From Myxococcales bacterium (GTDB lineage: Bacteria; Myxococcota_A; Polyangia; Palsa-1104; JAEUJZ01), in contig JAEUJZ010000037.1 in NCBI GenBank assembly GCA_016794505.1, positions 330,220 through 394,219 on the forward strand: a stretch of 64,000 nucleotides of DNA, in the 5' to 3' direction. Both the position numbers and the translations under genes were made by a program. This document shows positions 35,874 to 44,884 of this stretch, in pieces; position 1 is the stretch's first letter; every line of letters starts with the position of its first letter. Below the pieces are notes generated by a model that was not told the DNA's origin, made no database searches, and saw nothing but the letters and a program-made list of their open reading frames with translations.

Positions 35874-36406
35874 GCTTCACCTCGGGCTGGCTTGCCGCGA
35901 CTCAGCGTCGAATCGAGCAGCAGCGTCACCGGTCCATCGTTGACGATCTCGACGGCCATCATCGCGCCGAAGCGGCCGGTGGCCACCCGATGCCCAAGCT
36001 GACGCAAGGCCCAAACAAAGTGTTCGTACAAGGGCTCGGCCTGATCGGGAGGCAAGGCACCGATAAACGAGGGTCGCCGCCCCTTGCTGGCGTCGCCGTA
36101 CAGCGTGAACTGGCTGATGACCAGCAGGCTGCCGCCGACCTCGGTCAAGCTGCGGTTCATGTCCTTGCCGCCGCTGGCCTCGGCTTCTGCGCGGACCGCG
36201 CTATCGGGGAATATACGCAGGCCGGCCACCTTGTCCGCCAGCCACTCGGCGTCGGCTCGCTCATCGCCTTGCCCAATGCCGAGCAGCACGCACAGCCCGC
36301 GGTCGATCTGACCCAAGACCGCGCCGCCGTCCTGATAGACGCCCAGGGCCGTAGAAATTTGTTCGCGTACCGCCGCACGCGATACGCGCTGGACAACGGC
36401 TCTCAT
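35870..36406 (-). CDS. dtd: D-aminoacyl-tRNA deacylase
   Basis: A 178-residue enzyme that hydrolyses D-amino acids mischarged on t[28 protein letters not shown], the [17 protein letters not shown] block and the [22 protein letters not shown] block with the cross-subunit Gly-Pro-Val motif are all conserved. The family is usually about 145-150 residues; a short insertion near residue 30 ([14 protein letters not shown]) and a C-terminal tail account for the difference. ATG 36406 matches the family start; an upstream frame to 36916 does not. It opens a five-gene run in which each gene overlaps the next. Confidence 0.95.
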   Translation of the reverse strand: MRAVVQRVSRAAVREQISTALGVYQDGGAVLGQIDRGLCVLLGIGQGDERADAEWLADKVAGLRIFPDSAVRAEAEASGGKDMNRSLTEVGGSLLVISQFTLYGDASKGRRPSFIGALPPDQAEPLYEHFVWALRQLGHRVATGRFGAMMAVEIVNDGPVTLLLDSTLSRGKPARGEA

Positions 36407-36671
36407 CGCAGACTCCCGTGTGGGCAAGCGCCCGCTTGGCTGGTGGACGTGGTGTGTGGCTCTTGCGGTTGGCTTTTGTGTCCCGGTCTGTTCGCAGAAG
36501 AAGAGCGGGTAACACAGCCACGATCCGCCTGGCAAGCGTCGGCCGTGTCCCGTGATCGGCATCGGCCACCCGCCACGCGACGGGCTGGACCGGGCGCGGC
36601 CGACGGGCTGGGTGCGGTCTTGGCCCTGGCCTCTGTTCAGCTCGCTGGCTTGCGGCCTAAGATGCCGGCCC

Positions 36672-38129
36672 ATGTCGTTTTCACGCGCATCGTGGGCGGT
36701 TTTCGTCGTGGCCCAGCTTGTTGGCTGCGGCGATCCGACACGCGAGTCACCGGATCCGCTGCGCCCCGTTTCCGGGCCGGCGTCGCCCCTTGCCGATGTC
36801 AGCGCCGACCTGCAGGCGCTCTTGGAACACGGCGCGCTGGACGGTGCCTGCACTGGGCTGCCGCCCGCGGGCTCGGATCGCCAACAGGACCGCACCGCCC
36901 GTCTGCGCTGCGGCAAGTCGATGTTCTTTTATGAGAGCTTCGGCACCGCAGGCGTACCCAAGAGCTTGGTGCGGTTTCTCCTCGACAACTTCCCGCAAGA
37001 CGTCGGGGCAGGCTTCGCTCGACTGGGCATGGTGCCCGATCCTTACTCGGCGCAGCACCTGCCGCTGGGAATGGTGCCGACTGCCAAGCTCGGCGGCAAA
37101 GTCGACGCGCTGGCCTTTACCTGTGCAAGCTGTCACTTCGCGCAGCTTCCCGATGGCCGCTACGCCGTGGGAGCACCGAACCATCGCTATGAGTACGGCC
37201 TGCAGAACCTACTGGTCGCGGTCTTGCCGTCGGTGGCGTTGCAGGGACCTGCCGGGCATGCGGCAAGCGCCGTCGCCCGCGTACAGCCGCTGCTTTCACG
37301 CATCCAGGCCGATGCAGCGCTGAAAAACAAGCTGGTGGCCGCCGTGCTGCCGCTGTCTTTGGCCGGTATCAAGGCCCCGGTGTTTCCGGCTGCGGCGGAA
37401 GATCACTATGCCGCGTGGCGGGCCGGCACCATGGACTTTTTGATCGAGCCCCTGCCCGTAAACGATGGCGTCCACACCGTGTCGAAGATCCCGCCGCTGT
37501 GGGAGCTTCCCACCAACGCAGAGATCGCAGCGAGTGGCATGGCAAACGCGCTGCTGGGCTGGACCGGCAACACGCACAGCCTGGAACACTTCTGCCAGTC
37601 CTTCGTCGTGTACGGCGGTGGGCCGGTCGCGGCCTGGCCGATGGAAAAGATCGCGCCGCTTTGGGAATATGTGTACTCGCTGCGCCGGCCCGCGAGTCCC
37701 GCACCGCTCGACGAGGCGACCGTGGCGCAAGGTCGGCGCGTGTTCAGCGAGCGCGGCTGCAGCACCTGCCACGACGGCCCGCGCGGCAGCGGCAAGCGCG
37801 TCTACGCCTTCGACGAGATCGGCAGCGAGCGCGCCCTGCAAGCCTGGCTGGATCCTGCGGGCAGCGGCACACCTTGCTGTGGCGCTCCGCCGTCGCCCGA
37901 GAGCGCCCCAACGCACGGCATCAAGTCACCACGCCTGGTGGGCCTGTTTTCCGAGCAGCGCTTTCTGCACAACGGCTCGCTCGACTCGCTGGAACAGCTC
38001 TTCTGCTTGGGTAGCTCGCGCCCGACGCGCACCGACATGCCCTTTGGCGATCAGGGACACGTCGAGACCTGCAACGATCTACGCGACGACGAAAAGCGGC
38101 AGCTCATCGCCTATCTTTTGGCCAACTAG
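36672..38129 (+). CDS. Di-haem c-type cytochrome lipoprotein, MauG/peroxidase-like
   Basis: A 485-residue probable lipoprotein (signal [11 protein letters not shown]; lipobox LVGC). It has two c-type haem sites, [12 protein letters not shown] and [12 protein letters not shown], in the order of bacterial di-haem cytochrome c peroxidase or MauG-like proteins. Regions around the second site are typical ([44 protein letters not shown] is a conserved block near the distal part). It would act in the periplasm in electron transfer or peroxide-linked oxidation. The longer frame from 36552 is rejected because the signal begins at 36672. Confidence 0.85.
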   Translation: MSFSRASWAVFVVAQLVGCGDPTRESPDPLRPVSGPASPLADVSADLQALLEHGALDGACTGLPPAGSDRQQDRTARLRCGKSMFFYESFGTAGVPKSLVRFLLDNFPQDVGAGFARLGMVPDPYSAQHLPLGMVPTAKLGGKVDALAFTCASCHFAQLPDGRYAVGAPNHRYEYGLQNLLVAVLPSVALQGPAGHAASAVARVQPLLSRIQADAALKNKLVAAVLPLSLAGIKAPVFPAAAEDHYAAWRAGTMDFLIEPLPVNDGVHTVSKIPPLWELPTNAEIAASGMANALLGWTGNTHSLEHFCQSFVVYGGGPVAAWPMEKIAPLWEYVYSLRRPASPAPLDEATVAQGRRVFSERGCSTCHDGPRGSGKRVYAFDEIGSERALQAWLDPAGSGTPCCGAPPSPESAPTHGIKSPRLVGLFSEQRFLHNGSLDSLEQLFCLGSSRPTRTDMPFGDQGHVETCNDLRDDEKRQLIAYLLAN

Positions 38130-38312
38130 GAGCGTATTGCCGCGTCGCGAGCGCTTACAGTGCCGCCGCAGAGCCGTGCAGAAAGGCATCCAAGCGACCG
38201 CGCAGCGCGGCATCGGGCTCGTCGGCAGGCGCCTGCGTCCACAGCGCCATGGCATCGTCCGGCCCGCTTGTTTTCGGCCAAGCCAGCAAGACCGAACGTG
38301 CCAGGTTGCGAT

Positions 38313-39413
38313 TCAGCCGGAGCGCGACAGAAACGCGCGGCAGCGCTCGCGCAGATCACGTCGCCACTCCGCAGAAAAGCCGCGCGCCTGTCGCTCGGGC
38401 CAGCTCTCTTCGTCGTCCAGCCAGTCGACCAGGCCGCGGATGACGCCAACGTCAAAGAGCCGCGCCGGTCGACGCTCGACGTGGTGCAGAAACGCCGACA
38501 GCACCGCCGCGCCATCGCCGTAGTCATCCATCGTCGCGGCCGGGCCGCCCGTCGTTAAGAGCGCGCTGAGGATCTGACCAGCCCCATCGAGGATTGCGTC
38601 GCTGACCGACTCGCGCTCCAGCGCTGCCTGCAGACGCCCGACCTGGGCACACAGAAGCGCGGTGTATTCGATCATCACGTCGTTGCGATAGCCATCGCAA
38701 AGCAGCCAGTCGCGCAGCGCATCGGGTAGCTCGCCCATGCGCGCCAAGCGCTCGATGACGTGGATGCGCCCCCAGCCGTGTACGCGTCGCGCCAAGCGCC
38801 ACAGCGCAGGCAGCGGATCGGGCTGCGACTGCATCAAAGCCACGGCGGCAAACAGCGTGAACTCATCGTGCGAGCCAGCGACCACCAGAAGCTCTTCGTC
38901 CTCGGGCTGTGCCACCAAGCCAAGCAGCGCCAGGCCCAGCTTGAGCGGCTCGCGATCGGCCGCGACCTCGACCAAATAGCGCGCGATGCCATGCAGCGCC
39001 TGCGGAGGAATGGCCCGTTCCTCGACGATGCGCTCGCTCAGAGCATCGACCACCTGCAGCGCCTGTGCCTCGCACAAAAGCGCGTACAGCCCCGCGAGCT
39101 TGGCGATGGCGACGTCGTCTGTGTCCGACCGCGCGCAGTCATACAGCGCCGACGTGAGGATCTGCACCTGCTCGGTCCGATCGTCCTTGCCCGCCATGTG
39201 ATGCGACATCACGCCGTCGAGCGCTCCCGGTGCCCAGCGCAGGGTCTCGGGCGTCACCTGCGGCTCGTCGGGCAGCGCCTGGCCCGCCGCGCTGAGCCCG
39301 GCGTCATCGGGCAAAAGGTGCGCGTGCAGGTGTTCAACCAGCGAGACGCGGCCCGCCCACGGCACAGCGAGCGCGTCGATTGGGGGCGTGGTGCGTCGAT
39401 CGAACTCAGACAT
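38313..39413 (-). CDS. Helical-repeat protein of unknown function, possibly frameshifted at its 3' end
   Basis: A 366-residue acidic, helix-rich protein; successive helices (LGLALLGLVAQPEDEELLVVAGSHDEFTLFAAVALM; LARRVHGWGRIHVIERLARMGELPDALRDWLLC) suggest HEAT-like repeats. No family recognised. The frame ends at SRSG-stop at 38313, but an adjacent frame stays open to TAA at 38155 and reads like a natural continuation (LNRNLARSVLLAWPKTSGPD, ending DAFLHGSAAAL), with GC-rich third positions. A single-base change near 38313 would join them. It may be a frameshift, a sequencing error or chance. Confidence 0.65.
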   Translation of the reverse strand: MSEFDRRTTPPIDALAVPWAGRVSLVEHLHAHLLPDDAGLSAAGQALPDEPQVTPETLRWAPGALDGVMSHHMAGKDDRTEQVQILTSALYDCARSDTDDVAIAKLAGLYALLCEAQALQVVDALSERIVEERAIPPQALHGIARYLVEVAADREPLKLGLALLGLVAQPEDEELLVVAGSHDEFTLFAAVALMQSQPDPLPALWRLARRVHGWGRIHVIERLARMGELPDALRDWLLCDGYRNDVMIEYTALLCAQVGRLQAALERESVSDAILDGAGQILSALLTTGGPAATMDDYGDGAAVLSAFLHHVERRPARLFDVGVIRGLVDWLDDEESWPERQARGFSAEWRRDLRERCRAFLSRSG

Positions 39414-39449
39414 CGGAACCTCAACGTAGGTGACGTGGCGGCACGGTGA

Positions 39450-40478
39450 TTATGTCGTTTGCTGAGCAACCCGGCGGAAGAGATGACGCGGAACCCCCAG
39501 CTCCTCTTTGAGCCAGTCGGCAAACTGCGAGGCTTCTGATTCACTCAACCAACGGCATATGACTACAGCCTGAGATGGATTTTTGAGAAGAACTACATTG
39601 CGATACCTTGTTTCGGTTTCACTGCAATCCTCGTCATGCAGTTCAACTCGGACCGCTGCGATCGCACTCAATGGCAGACTAACCTGCTTAAATTGCCTGG
39701 CACAATCTGGAAATTTAACGCGCTGTGTTGATTTATTAATAATCAGATCGTAAATACCAGATTTTTGTTTTTCTCGTTGATGAAAGATGGCATACCCGCC
39801 AACCGCCAACGTCATCAAAACCACGGTACAGGGGATGGCCCAGCCGGTGGGCGCTTCTCGGCCCAGCGCCCCCCCAAGCACCGCGGCCAACAGTGCCGCA
39901 CAGGACGTCGCAATCGCGCCGTACGTACAGGGCGAATAGCCCATAATCTGCACCCGCACTTCGTCGCCAGAGCGCCGGACAGGCAGGCCGCCGGTCTCGC
40001 GACCTCGCTCTCGCTCACGAAGCCTCCGCGCGAGGGCGGCCCAGACCGCCAGTGGAACGACATTGACAGGAATAATAACCAACAAAATAAGCACTTCTTG
40101 CTCATTGATGTCGCGCTTCAAAACGGAATCATTTTTCGCATGTGGATCATAAAAAACAAGGACCTGCGAGCCAACAGGTAGCTGTTTTACAATCGCCGCC
40201 GCATCCTCCGCCTTATCAAAGCTTTCGTTTATGTAACGATATCGAGTTCCGATAAAATTCTGTCCATCTATTTCATATTCATATTTGAATCTTGGCGCAT
40301 AACGTCTCGAATCATCGCTTGACTTGTCAATGACTTCTCCATGCGTCACTTTCCCAATTGCCGTACTGTATTTCATAGAACGCATATACTGCATTAGAAA
40401 GTATCCCACAATCGCATCTGTCAGTAGTGCGAGCAAAGAAAGGACCACTCCAATAGAGACGAGCTTGAACGTCCGCAT
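39450..40478 (-). CDS. DUF3592-type membrane protein
   Basis: A 342-residue protein with membrane segments at about 5-28 (LVSIGVVLSLLALLTDAIVGYFL), 130-150, 185-205 and 210-230. Between the first two is a DUF3592-like extracytoplasmic domain: YAPRFKYEYEIDGQNFIGTRYRY, then LPVGSQVLVFYDPHAKNDSVLK. The C-terminal part is cytosolic and binds nothing I can name. Base composition is clearly less GC-rich than its neighbours and uses AT-ending codons (many Ile/Lys/Asn), which suggests recent transfer. Confidence 0.82.
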   Translation of the reverse strand: MRTFKLVSIGVVLSLLALLTDAIVGYFLMQYMRSMKYSTAIGKVTHGEVIDKSSDDSRRYAPRFKYEYEIDGQNFIGTRYRYINESFDKAEDAAAIVKQLPVGSQVLVFYDPHAKNDSVLKRDINEQEVLILLVIIPVNVVPLAVWAALARRLRERERGRETGGLPVRRSGDEVRVQIMGYSPCTYGAIATSCAALLAAVLGGALGREAPTGWAIPCTVVLMTLAVGGYAIFHQREKQKSGIYDLIINKSTQRVKFPDCARQFKQVSLPLSAIAAVRVELHDEDCSETETRYRNVVLLKNPSQAVVICRWLSESEASQFADWLKEELGVPRHLFRRVAQQTT

Positions 40479-40547
40479 GCTGTGAATCCTAGGACAAGCG
40501 GCGGGCAGCGCGTAGAACGCGTCTTGTCCCCCCGAGGCGCAGGCTGG

Positions 40548-42077
40548 CTACGGGCTGGTCAGGCCCTGGGCGTAGGCCCGGCGCAGGTCTTCATTGCCGA
40601 GCACGATGCGGGCTTCGTCGAGCACACGGGCGATGTGGCGCAGCTCGCGATCCATGCTGGTGCGAGCGCGGTACGGCAGGCTGGGCGCGTGCAGCTCGCC
40701 GCGCAGCGCTTGATGGGCGCGCAGCACTTCCGCCGTCGTCGCGGTCGGCGACAGATCCAAAAGCGCGAAGTAGTCCCCGTCTTCGACCAGGCGGTACACC
40801 TGCTGGATGCGACGCACGCACAGCTCGGCTTCGTTGTGCTGAATCGCGGGCGACGACTTCGGACCCGGCGACGGCTTCGGCGATGACTTGGGCGTCCCGG
40901 AGAGGCCCAGTCCCACGCCCAGCGACGCGGCCAAGGCTCGCGCCCCCGTCGCTGTCCCCGAAACGGCCAGCGTCCCCAGGCAGACCAGCGAGTACGCCAG
41001 CACATACACCGCGTGCTCGCCCAGACCCGTCCTGCGCATGATGTCGTTCAGCGTCTGCTGCCCGTCGAACAGCGTCAGCGCCAGCTCCTCTGGCGTGCTC
41101 AGCCCAATGTCGCTGAGCGCGGCACCTCCCTCGGTGGCGCCGATGACCGCTGTCGGTCGCAGCCGCGCATTCACCGAGCCCAGCCGGCGCTGCAGAAAGG
41201 CCAGCTCGGCGCTCTTGCGCAGACCTTCGACGATCAAGCGACGCACCGGCAGCGGCGGATCGAGCTTTTCATCGCGCGTGATGGCCCGCGCCAGCACGCG
41301 ATACCGCCCCGGTCCGATGGCCACTGCGCGACTGCACAGCTCGCGCACATAGCTCAAAAGATGCCCCATGGCGGCGCCGCGCGGCAGAAGCTGCGCTTCG
41401 ACCAAGCGGCCCAGCTGCTGGTGAGGGCGATGCAGCGGCACATCGCTCAGCAGATAGCGCGCCCGCTGCAGCTGCGGTCGCGACCACAGCGGCCCCAGAT
41501 AGTCGACCAAGCCATCGTCCGGCACCGTCGAAAACGCGCCGATCAGCGCACCGTTTTCAAAGTACAGCTCGCGGTGCGGGGCCATGTCGGGGGTGCTCGG
41601 CCCCAGACCTCCGGCGTGAGCGCTCTCGGCAGGCGCGAATTCCGGCGGGATGGATCGGCTATTTCCGTCGCTGGGAATCGGTCCACCCGACGACAGAGGC
41701 TGCGGCGCCAGCCACAGGCAGCCGCTGTAGTTCGTCGCCACCGCCCAGGCCACAATACGCGGCGCATCAAACTGCGACAGATCGCCAGCCGGCGGCAGCT
41801 CGACGACAAAGACGGCGGGCGAGAGCGGCCGGTCCGCCGCAGGCGCGAGCCCCGCTGGCGCTCGCACGCCAGCCCGCGGTGTCTGGCGCTCGGGAAAGGC
41901 GGCGCGCACAGCCGGCGTGGCGACCGGGGTCACCGCTGAAGGCAGCACCGTCACTTGGACCGGCGCCGATGCGGTTCCAAGCGGCACAGGCGCGGGCAGT
42001 GGCGTGATGTCGTCATCGCCAAAGCGCGAGATGCCGCCCCCTGGGAACGGCCCACGACTGACAGGGTCTTTGGGCAC
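40548..42077 (-). CDS. PATAN/DUF4388-like protein with a C-terminal J-domain-like helix pair
   Basis: A 509-residue protein. After about 100 Pro/Ala-rich residues, a segment VVELPPAGDLSQFDAPRIVAWAVATNYSGCLWLAPQ and later ELYFENGALIGAFSTVPDDGLVDYLGPLW resembles PATAN (DUF4388) domains of myxobacterial signalling proteins. Residues about 300-370 look like a winged helix (SDIGLSTPEELALTLFDGQQTLNDIMRRTGLGEH). The C-terminus (DYFALLDLSPTATTAEVLRAHQALRGELH) is J-domain-like but lacks a visible HPD. The start is GTG. Role in motility, development or signalling is inferred only from the domain type. Confidence 0.75.
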   Translation of the reverse strand: MPKDPVSRGPFPGGGISRFGDDDITPLPAPVPLGTASAPVQVTVLPSAVTPVATPAVRAAFPERQTPRAGVRAPAGLAPAADRPLSPAVFVVELPPAGDLSQFDAPRIVAWAVATNYSGCLWLAPQPLSSGGPIPSDGNSRSIPPEFAPAESAHAGGLGPSTPDMAPHRELYFENGALIGAFSTVPDDGLVDYLGPLWSRPQLQRARYLLSDVPLHRPHQQLGRLVEAQLLPRGAAMGHLLSYVRELCSRAVAIGPGRYRVLARAITRDEKLDPPLPVRRLIVEGLRKSAELAFLQRRLGSVNARLRPTAVIGATEGGAALSDIGLSTPEELALTLFDGQQTLNDIMRRTGLGEHAVYVLAYSLVCLGTLAVSGTATGARALAASLGVGLGLSGTPKSSPKPSPGPKSSPAIQHNEAELCVRRIQQVYRLVEDGDYFALLDLSPTATTAEVLRAHQALRGELHAPSLPYRARTSMDRELRHIARVLDEARIVLGNEDLRRAYAQGLTSP

Positions 42078-42154
42078 AGTTAAGTCTAGTCAAATCTCGA
42101 CGGGGGAAGCAAAAGGAATCGCCTTGCGCAGGGGGAGCGATAAGCTGCCGGCCG

Positions 42155-44419
42155 ATGGGCATTCGGCTGAGTGACTTGAACCCACCGCAGCGGCAAGCGG
42201 TGACGACAACCGAAGGGCCGCTTCTGGTCTTGGCCGGTGCGGGCTCGGGCAAGACGCGCGTCATCACCTATCGCATCGTCTATCTGCTAGAGCGCGGCGT
42301 GCGCCCGGAAAACATCTTGGCTGTCAGCTTCACCAACAAGGCCGCCGACGAGATGCGCGAGCGCGTCGAGCGCCTGCTGGCCGCAACCGGCGACCGCAGT
42401 CGTCCGGCATCGTGGGCACGAGGGCTTACGCTTTCGACCTTTCACTCGCTGGGGCTGCTGCTTTTGAAAGCCGAAGCGGCGACGCTGGGTCTGCACAGCG
42501 GCTTTTCGATCTATGACACAGCCGATCAGATTGGCGTCATTCGCGATGTGCTGCGCGATGCCCATATCGCAGGTCGCAAGCTCGACATCAAGGCGGTCTT
42601 GTCGCGCATCAGTCGCTGCAAGAACGGCGGACTTTCGCCGCAGCAGTTCATCGAACAGGTCAAGCGCGCTCGAATCGTCCACGAATACGACGGCTTCACG
42701 GCCGAGATCTACCCGCGCTATCAGGCGCGTATGCGAGCGCTGTGTGCCTTTGACTTCGACGATCTGCTCGTCGAGACGCTGCGCCTTTTGCAAGATCACG
42801 AAGACGTGCGGCGTCGCTGGCAGCAGCGCTTTCAGTACCTGATGATCGATGAGTATCAGGACACCAACCGCTGTCAGCTCGACCTTCTGCGCTTGCTCGC
42901 CGCGCCGCGCAACAACCTGGCTGTGGTCGGCGATGACGATCAGTCGATCTATGGCTGGCGGGGTGCTGAAAGCCGCAACATCTTGCAGTTTTCCAAGCAC
43001 TTCCCTGGCGCTCAGGTGATCAAGCTGGAAGAAAACTATCGCTCGACGGCGGTGGTGCTAAGCGCAGCCAATGCAGTGATCGCCAACAACCCAAGCCGCC
43101 ACGAAAAGACGCTGTGGACCGCGCAGCCGGGCGGCGCGCTGATCGATGTCGTCGCCTGTCCCGACGAAAAAGCCGAGGCCGAGTGCATCGCCGCCGAGAT
43201 CGATCGCCTGTGCGCTGAAGAGCGCTATCAACTGCGCGACTTCGCGATCTTGTATCGCAGCAACTCGCAGACCGCTGCCGTTGAAGAAGCGCTGCGGCAG
43301 GCGCGCATCGCGTATCGCGTGGTCGGCGGCCAGGCCTTTTTTGATCGCCGCGAGATCAAAGACGCGACGGCGTATCTAAAGCTCTTGGTCTTTCCCCACG
43401 ACGAGCTGGCGCTGCGCCGGATCATCAACTATCCGCCACGCGGCTTGGGTCCCAAGGCCATCGAGCGCTTGAGCCAAGGCCATCGCCGCGCCCAGAGCCG
43501 CCAGGCGAGCTTGTCGCTGTGGGATGTCCTTTTGGCGCTATCGCACGAGCGCGAGAGCGACCTCTTCGGCGAGCTATCGGTGTCTTCCAAGGTCTCGGCC
43601 GCGGGCGCCGCACGGCGTGCGAGCCCTGACGAAGCGAGCGAAGCGGTCGAGGCCACCGATGACACGATCGCGCCGCGGACGCTGGCCGCGCTGGGGCGCT
43701 TCGTCGATGTCGTGCAGCGCTATCGCACGGGCTTGCCGGCAGCCCTGCACAGCGGCGACCTGCACGCACACTGCACGTCGTACCTGCGCGACATGGGCAT
43801 GCAAGACGAGCTGATTCGCAGCGGCCCGACGCGCTTGGTCGCCGAGCGCCGCCTGCGCAACCTGGACGAATTCGTGCAGTCGCTTGCGCGCAATGCCACA
43901 CGTGAAGGCCCCAGCTTCAATCTGCACGCGCACCTGCAGAAGCTGTCCTTGTCTTCGCAGGATGCCGACGCTGAAGACGAGCTGCGCGACGAAGTCACGC
44001 TGTCGACCCTACACGGATCCAAGGGCTTGGAATTTCGCGTGGTGTTTATGTGCGGCTTTGAAGAGGGCCTCTTGCCGCACAGCCGCAGCGTGGCACCACG
44101 CCTGATCGATCAGACGCTGGCCAGCGGCCCCATCGAGCCCAGCCCCGACGACGGAGGACCGCCATCGGATGTCGATGAAGAACGCCGCCTGTGCTACGTC
44201 GGCATCACGCGGGCCCGCGAGCGGCTGATGCTGCTTTACTGTCGCGAGCGCAACGGACGCATGGAGCTACGCAGCCCGAGTCGCTTTCTAAGTGAGCTGC
44301 CCAAAGAGCTTCTGATCTGGCGCGATCTGGACATGCCAGGCAGCCAGCCGACGGCCAAGAACCAACAGGCGCTGGCCATGGATTCGCTGGCCAAGATGCT
44401 GGCGCTGGGCGGCGAGTAA
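42155..44419 (+). CDS. UvrD/Rep/PcrA-type superfamily 1 DNA helicase
   Basis: A 754-residue ATP-dependent 3'-5' DNA helicase. Motifs are complete: LNPPQRQAVTTTEGPLLVLAGAGSGKTRVITYR (Q motif and Walker A), SFTNKAADEMRERV, MIDEYQDTNRCQ (Walker B), VGDDDQSIYGWRGAE, LEENYRSTAVVL and TLHGSKGLEFRVVF. It would act in replication-restart, mismatch or excision repair. A PcrA-like C-terminus is recognisable but the last 30 residues are not conserved. It starts shortly after the divergent PATAN-type gene and is followed by yccF and a PHP-ATPase gene on the same strand with short gaps. Confidence 0.95.
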   Translation: MGIRLSDLNPPQRQAVTTTEGPLLVLAGAGSGKTRVITYRIVYLLERGVRPENILAVSFTNKAADEMRERVERLLAATGDRSRPASWARGLTLSTFHSLGLLLLKAEAATLGLHSGFSIYDTADQIGVIRDVLRDAHIAGRKLDIKAVLSRISRCKNGGLSPQQFIEQVKRARIVHEYDGFTAEIYPRYQARMRALCAFDFDDLLVETLRLLQDHEDVRRRWQQRFQYLMIDEYQDTNRCQLDLLRLLAAPRNNLAVVGDDDQSIYGWRGAESRNILQFSKHFPGAQVIKLEENYRSTAVVLSAANAVIANNPSRHEKTLWTAQPGGALIDVVACPDEKAEAECIAAEIDRLCAEERYQLRDFAILYRSNSQTAAVEEALRQARIAYRVVGGQAFFDRREIKDATAYLKLLVFPHDELALRRIINYPPRGLGPKAIERLSQGHRRAQSRQASLSLWDVLLALSHERESDLFGELSVSSKVSAAGAARRASPDEASEAVEATDDTIAPRTLAALGRFVDVVQRYRTGLPAALHSGDLHAHCTSYLRDMGMQDELIRSGPTRLVAERRLRNLDEFVQSLARNATREGPSFNLHAHLQKLSLSSQDADAEDELRDEVTLSTLHGSKGLEFRVVFMCGFEEGLLPHSRSVAPRLIDQTLASGPIEPSPDDGGPPSDVDEERRLCYVGITRARERLMLLYCRERNGRMELRSPSRFLSELPKELLIWRDLDMPGSQPTAKNQQALAMDSLAKMLALGGE

Positions 44420-44459
44420 GCTTGATACAGTTTCATCCACACCCCATCAGGAAAACAGC

Positions 44460-44828
44460 ATGAGCTTGATCGGCAACATCCTTTGGTTGATCGCGGGCGG
44501 CTTCTTGACTGGCTGCGGTTATCTCATCGGCGGGGCGCTGATGTGCCTGACCGTCATCGGCCTGCCGTTTGGTCTGATGTCGATTCGCTTGGGGCTCGCG
44601 ACGTTTGCTCCGTTTGGCAAGCGCGTCGTCGAGCGCCCGAACGCCAACAGCACGCTGCGCATCGTCTTCAACATCCTGTGGCTTGTGCTGTTCGGTTGGG
44701 AGATCGCGGTGGCCCACCTGTGCTCAGCAGCGCTGTGCGCGGTGACGATCATCGGCATTCCGTTCGCGGTGCAGCACATCAAGTTGATTCCCCTTTCGCT
44801 GTTTCCCTTTGGCCGCGACTTGCAGTAG
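44460..44828 (+). CDS. yccF: YccF-domain inner-membrane protein
   Basis: A 122-residue protein made of two copies of the YccF repeat: ILWLIAGGFLTGCGYLIGGALMCLTVIGLPFGLMSIRLGLATFAPFG and ILWLVLFGWEIAVAHLCSAALCAVTIIGIPFAVQHIKLIPLSLFPFG. Each contains hydrophobic hairpins. The function of the family is unknown. It lies between a helicase gene and a PHP-ATPase gene (40 and 56 bases away), which is an unusual neighbour set. Confidence 0.93.
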   Translation: MSLIGNILWLIAGGFLTGCGYLIGGALMCLTVIGLPFGLMSIRLGLATFAPFGKRVVERPNANSTLRIVFNILWLVLFGWEIAVAHLCSAALCAVTIIGIPFAVQHIKLIPLSLFPFGRDLQ

Positions 44829-44884
44829 CGCGCCGTTTCCAGCACGCGACGGGGACCGCACAATCGACGAGGACGAGGCGGAAC

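Noticed and set aside
38126..38527. 133-codon minus-strand frame near the helical-repeat gene 3' end
   Set aside because: Cys/Arg-rich shadow sequence; a different frame better matches coding composition.
44483..44884. Upstream extension of the PHP-ATPase frame through yccF
   Set aside because: It is the out-of-frame reading of yccF; the start at 44885 has a ribosome-binding site and begins the conserved protein.
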